The position numbers and the translations under genes are program-made. Positions 6,826 through 7,521 of a DNA stretch of 7,521 bases are shown in pieces (positions within the stretch are counted from its first letter, which is position 1; every line of letters starts with the position of its first letter). The notes beneath the pieces are model-generated. The model was not told the origin of the DNA and did not search any database. It worked only from the letters and a program-made list of their open reading frames with translations. Source of the DNA: an uncultured Gemmatimonadota bacterium (GTDB lineage: Bacteria; Gemmatimonadota; Gemmatimonadetes; Gemmatimonadales; GWC2-71-9); assembly GCA_913009915.1 (NCBI GenBank), contig CAJVYZ010000126.1, positions 1 through 7,521 on the forward strand, written 5' to 3'.

Positions 6826-7221
6826 ATGCGGATGCTCCGTACCACCCTGTCCCTCGGCTTCGCCGCCAGCGCGTTGCTCCTTGCCGGCTGCGGCGGCTCA
6901 ACCAGTTCAGGGGGGTCGACCGGCGGTCGGGTGGCCACATCCCCCGGCGTGTCCGGCACAGCCCGAGGCGGCCTCATCGACGTCGAGCGCAACATCCGCT
7001 TTGCCTTTGCCGACATGGAGATCTCGACCGTGGGACAAGTCGATCAGCAAAGCTCTGACCGGTGGGTCGTTCGTGGTGTCAAAGGCACCTTGAACGTTAC
7101 CGTGACTCTCCAGTCACAAAGCCCATCCACCACCATCGTCGAAGTACGTGCTCGGACAACCGAGGCAGACTACGACAACGAATTCGGGATGCAACTGCTG
7201 AACAAGATCACTGGCGGGTAA
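6826..7221 (+). CDS. small lipoprotein, DUF3568-like
   Basis: 131 residues from ATG 6826; ATG 6811 and 6832 are alternatives. A short basic start and hydrophobic stretch end in the lipobox LAGC, with Cys22 as the lipidated residue. No Asp is at +2 (the next residues are Gly-Gly), which would favour the outer membrane under the E. coli rule. A low-complexity Ser/Gly linker (about 23-45) follows. A compact domain of about 80 residues comes next, with one helix (IDVERNIRFAFADMEI), beta-strand-like alternating sequence (WVVRGVKGTLNVTVTLQS, IVEVRART) and a closing helix (GMQLLNKITGG). This pattern resembles the small DUF3568-type lipoproteins, whose function is unknown; the match is by eye and tentative. 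It has its own likely promoter and terminator and appears independent of the redox operon. Confidence 0.82.
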   Translation: MRMLRTTLSLGFAASALLLAGCGGSTSSGGSTGGRVATSPGVSGTARGGLIDVERNIRFAFADMEISTVGQVDQQSSDRWVVRGVKGTLNVTVTLQSQSPSTTIVEVRARTTEADYDNEFGMQLLNKITGG

Positions 7222-7234
7222 GCTCTGTTCTTCG

Positions 7235-7263
7235 GAGGGTGGAACATCTCCGGCTCCACCCTC
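7235..7263 (+). terminator. intrinsic terminator of the lipoprotein gene
   Basis: A perfect 9-bp stem, GAGGGTGGA (7235-7243) with TCCACCCTC (7255-7263), has an 11-nt loop and is followed by the pyrimidine-rich TCTATTCCTCCC. It starts 13 nt after the lipoprotein stop codon. The T-run is imperfect. It lies between two converging genes, but on the minus strand no T-run follows it. Confidence 0.65.
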
Positions 7264-7300
7264 TCTATTCCTCCCCCAACACCTATCGATCGGGAGCCTG

Positions 7301-7465
7301 TCACCCGGCGATCGCCTGCACGGCGGTCGCCATTGCCGCGTCCGACATCTTCCCCAAGGGCAGCGCCATGAGCGACCGCACCCGCCGCTCCAGCACCCGG
7401 TAGCAGTACCGGAACGCTGCCAACTTGACTTCGTCCGCCCCGGACACCGCGGCGGGATCATTCGT
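7301..7465 (-). CDS. arsC: C-terminal fragment of an arsenate reductase ArsC / low-molecular-weight phosphatase-type protein
   Basis: On the minus strand a frame runs from the adapter junction at 7465 to a TGA at 7301-7303 and gives 54 residues. It begins TNDPAAVSGADEVKLAAF and continues through a helix (YRVLERRVRSLMALPL) to a final QAIAG. The DPAAV-x-G start, the conserved AAF helix and the later LPL segment are the usual C-terminal layout of thioredoxin-linked ArsC proteins of the low-molecular-weight tyrosine phosphatase fold. The catalytic N-terminal CxxxxxR loop is not in the window, so arsenate reductase and protein phosphatase cannot be told apart with certainty. The gene is cut by adapter sequence, not by a natural break. 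It converges on the lipoprotein gene. Recognition is by eye from a short fragment. Confidence 0.62.
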   Translation of the reverse strand, partial: TNDPAAVSGADEVKLAAFRYCYRVLERRVRSLMALPLGKMSDAAMATAVQAIAG

Positions 7466-7521
7466 AGATCTGAAGAGCGTCGCCTAGGGAAAGAGTGTAG
7501 ATCTCGGTGGTCGCCGTCTCC
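7466..7521 (-). other. Illumina TruSeq universal adapter contamination at the contig end
   Basis: Read on the + strand this is the adapter read-through sequence, i.e. the reverse complement of the TruSeq universal (P5) adapter. From memory of that adapter, 51 of 56 bases agree. There is an unbroken exact match of 33 bases from 7485 to 7517, and the mismatches fall at 7471, 7483, 7484, 7518 and 7521. It is an assembly artefact and not genomic DNA. The five mismatches suggest low-quality read ends or consensus errors. It explains why the leftward arsC-like gene stops abruptly. Confidence 0.95.

Noticed and set aside
7114..7461. Minus-strand open frame of 115 codons at the right end
   Set aside because: The composition is extreme (many R, C, W). 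It overlaps the lipoprotein gene, and the neighbouring frame gives a recognisable ArsC-like C-terminus.
1..7521. CRISPR arrays, insertion sequences, attachment sites or phage genes
   Set aside because: No regularly spaced repeats, transposase or integrase motifs or terminal inverted repeats were seen. The tRNA has no adjacent integrase gene or visible repeat of its 3' end.

Overview
The window looks like a whole short assembly contig from a GC-rich bacterium (about 60% GC by eye). Most of it is a rightward electron-transfer operon (1-6515). After that come a leftward tRNA-Ala(UGC), a small lipoprotein gene, and the 3' end of a leftward arsC-like gene. The last 56 bases are not genomic: they match the reverse complement of the Illumina TruSeq universal adapter. 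The organism cannot be named from this. A Gemmatimonadota- or Acidobacteriota-like environmental bacterium would fit the GC content, the signal peptide ending near Gly-Ala-Gln and the gene set, but this is a weak inference.

Layout. Bases 1-195 hold the C-terminal end of a class I cytochrome c. Bases 298-861 encode a membrane-anchored pentaheme cytochrome c. Bases 875-3235 encode a Tat-exported molybdopterin-oxidoreductase-like subunit with one N-terminal Fe-S motif. Bases 3249-3932 encode a DmsB/PsrB-type protein with four cysteine quartets. Bases 3934-5304 encode a roughly ten-helix NrfD/PsrC/ActC-type quinone-site protein. Bases 5301-6515 encode an exported cytochrome c with four tandem heme domains. 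Spacing is 13 nt, 13 nt and 1 nt, then a 4-nt ATGA overlap, so these genes are very probably one transcript. A hairpin at 6549-6575 and tRNA-Ala at 6591-6663 (minus) follow. The lipoprotein gene (6826-7221) has a TACAAT -10 candidate upstream and a good hairpin terminator downstream.

How the genes fit together. The order pentaheme cytochrome, Mo-like subunit, Fe-S subunit, NrfD is that of the Qrc complex and of the core of alternative complex III (ActA-ActB-ActC, with ActB here split in two). The reading I favour is a membrane quinone:cytochrome c oxidoreductase. The NrfD subunit would exchange electrons with quinone, the Fe-S clusters and five hemes would carry them on the periplasmic face, and the tetra-domain cytochrome, perhaps with the truncated upstream one, would be the periplasmic partner. 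ActD and ActF homologues are absent from the window. The most unusual component is the four-domain cytochrome: it looks like a duplicated two-domain unit, and three of its four domains lack methionine at the usual MPxF ligand position.
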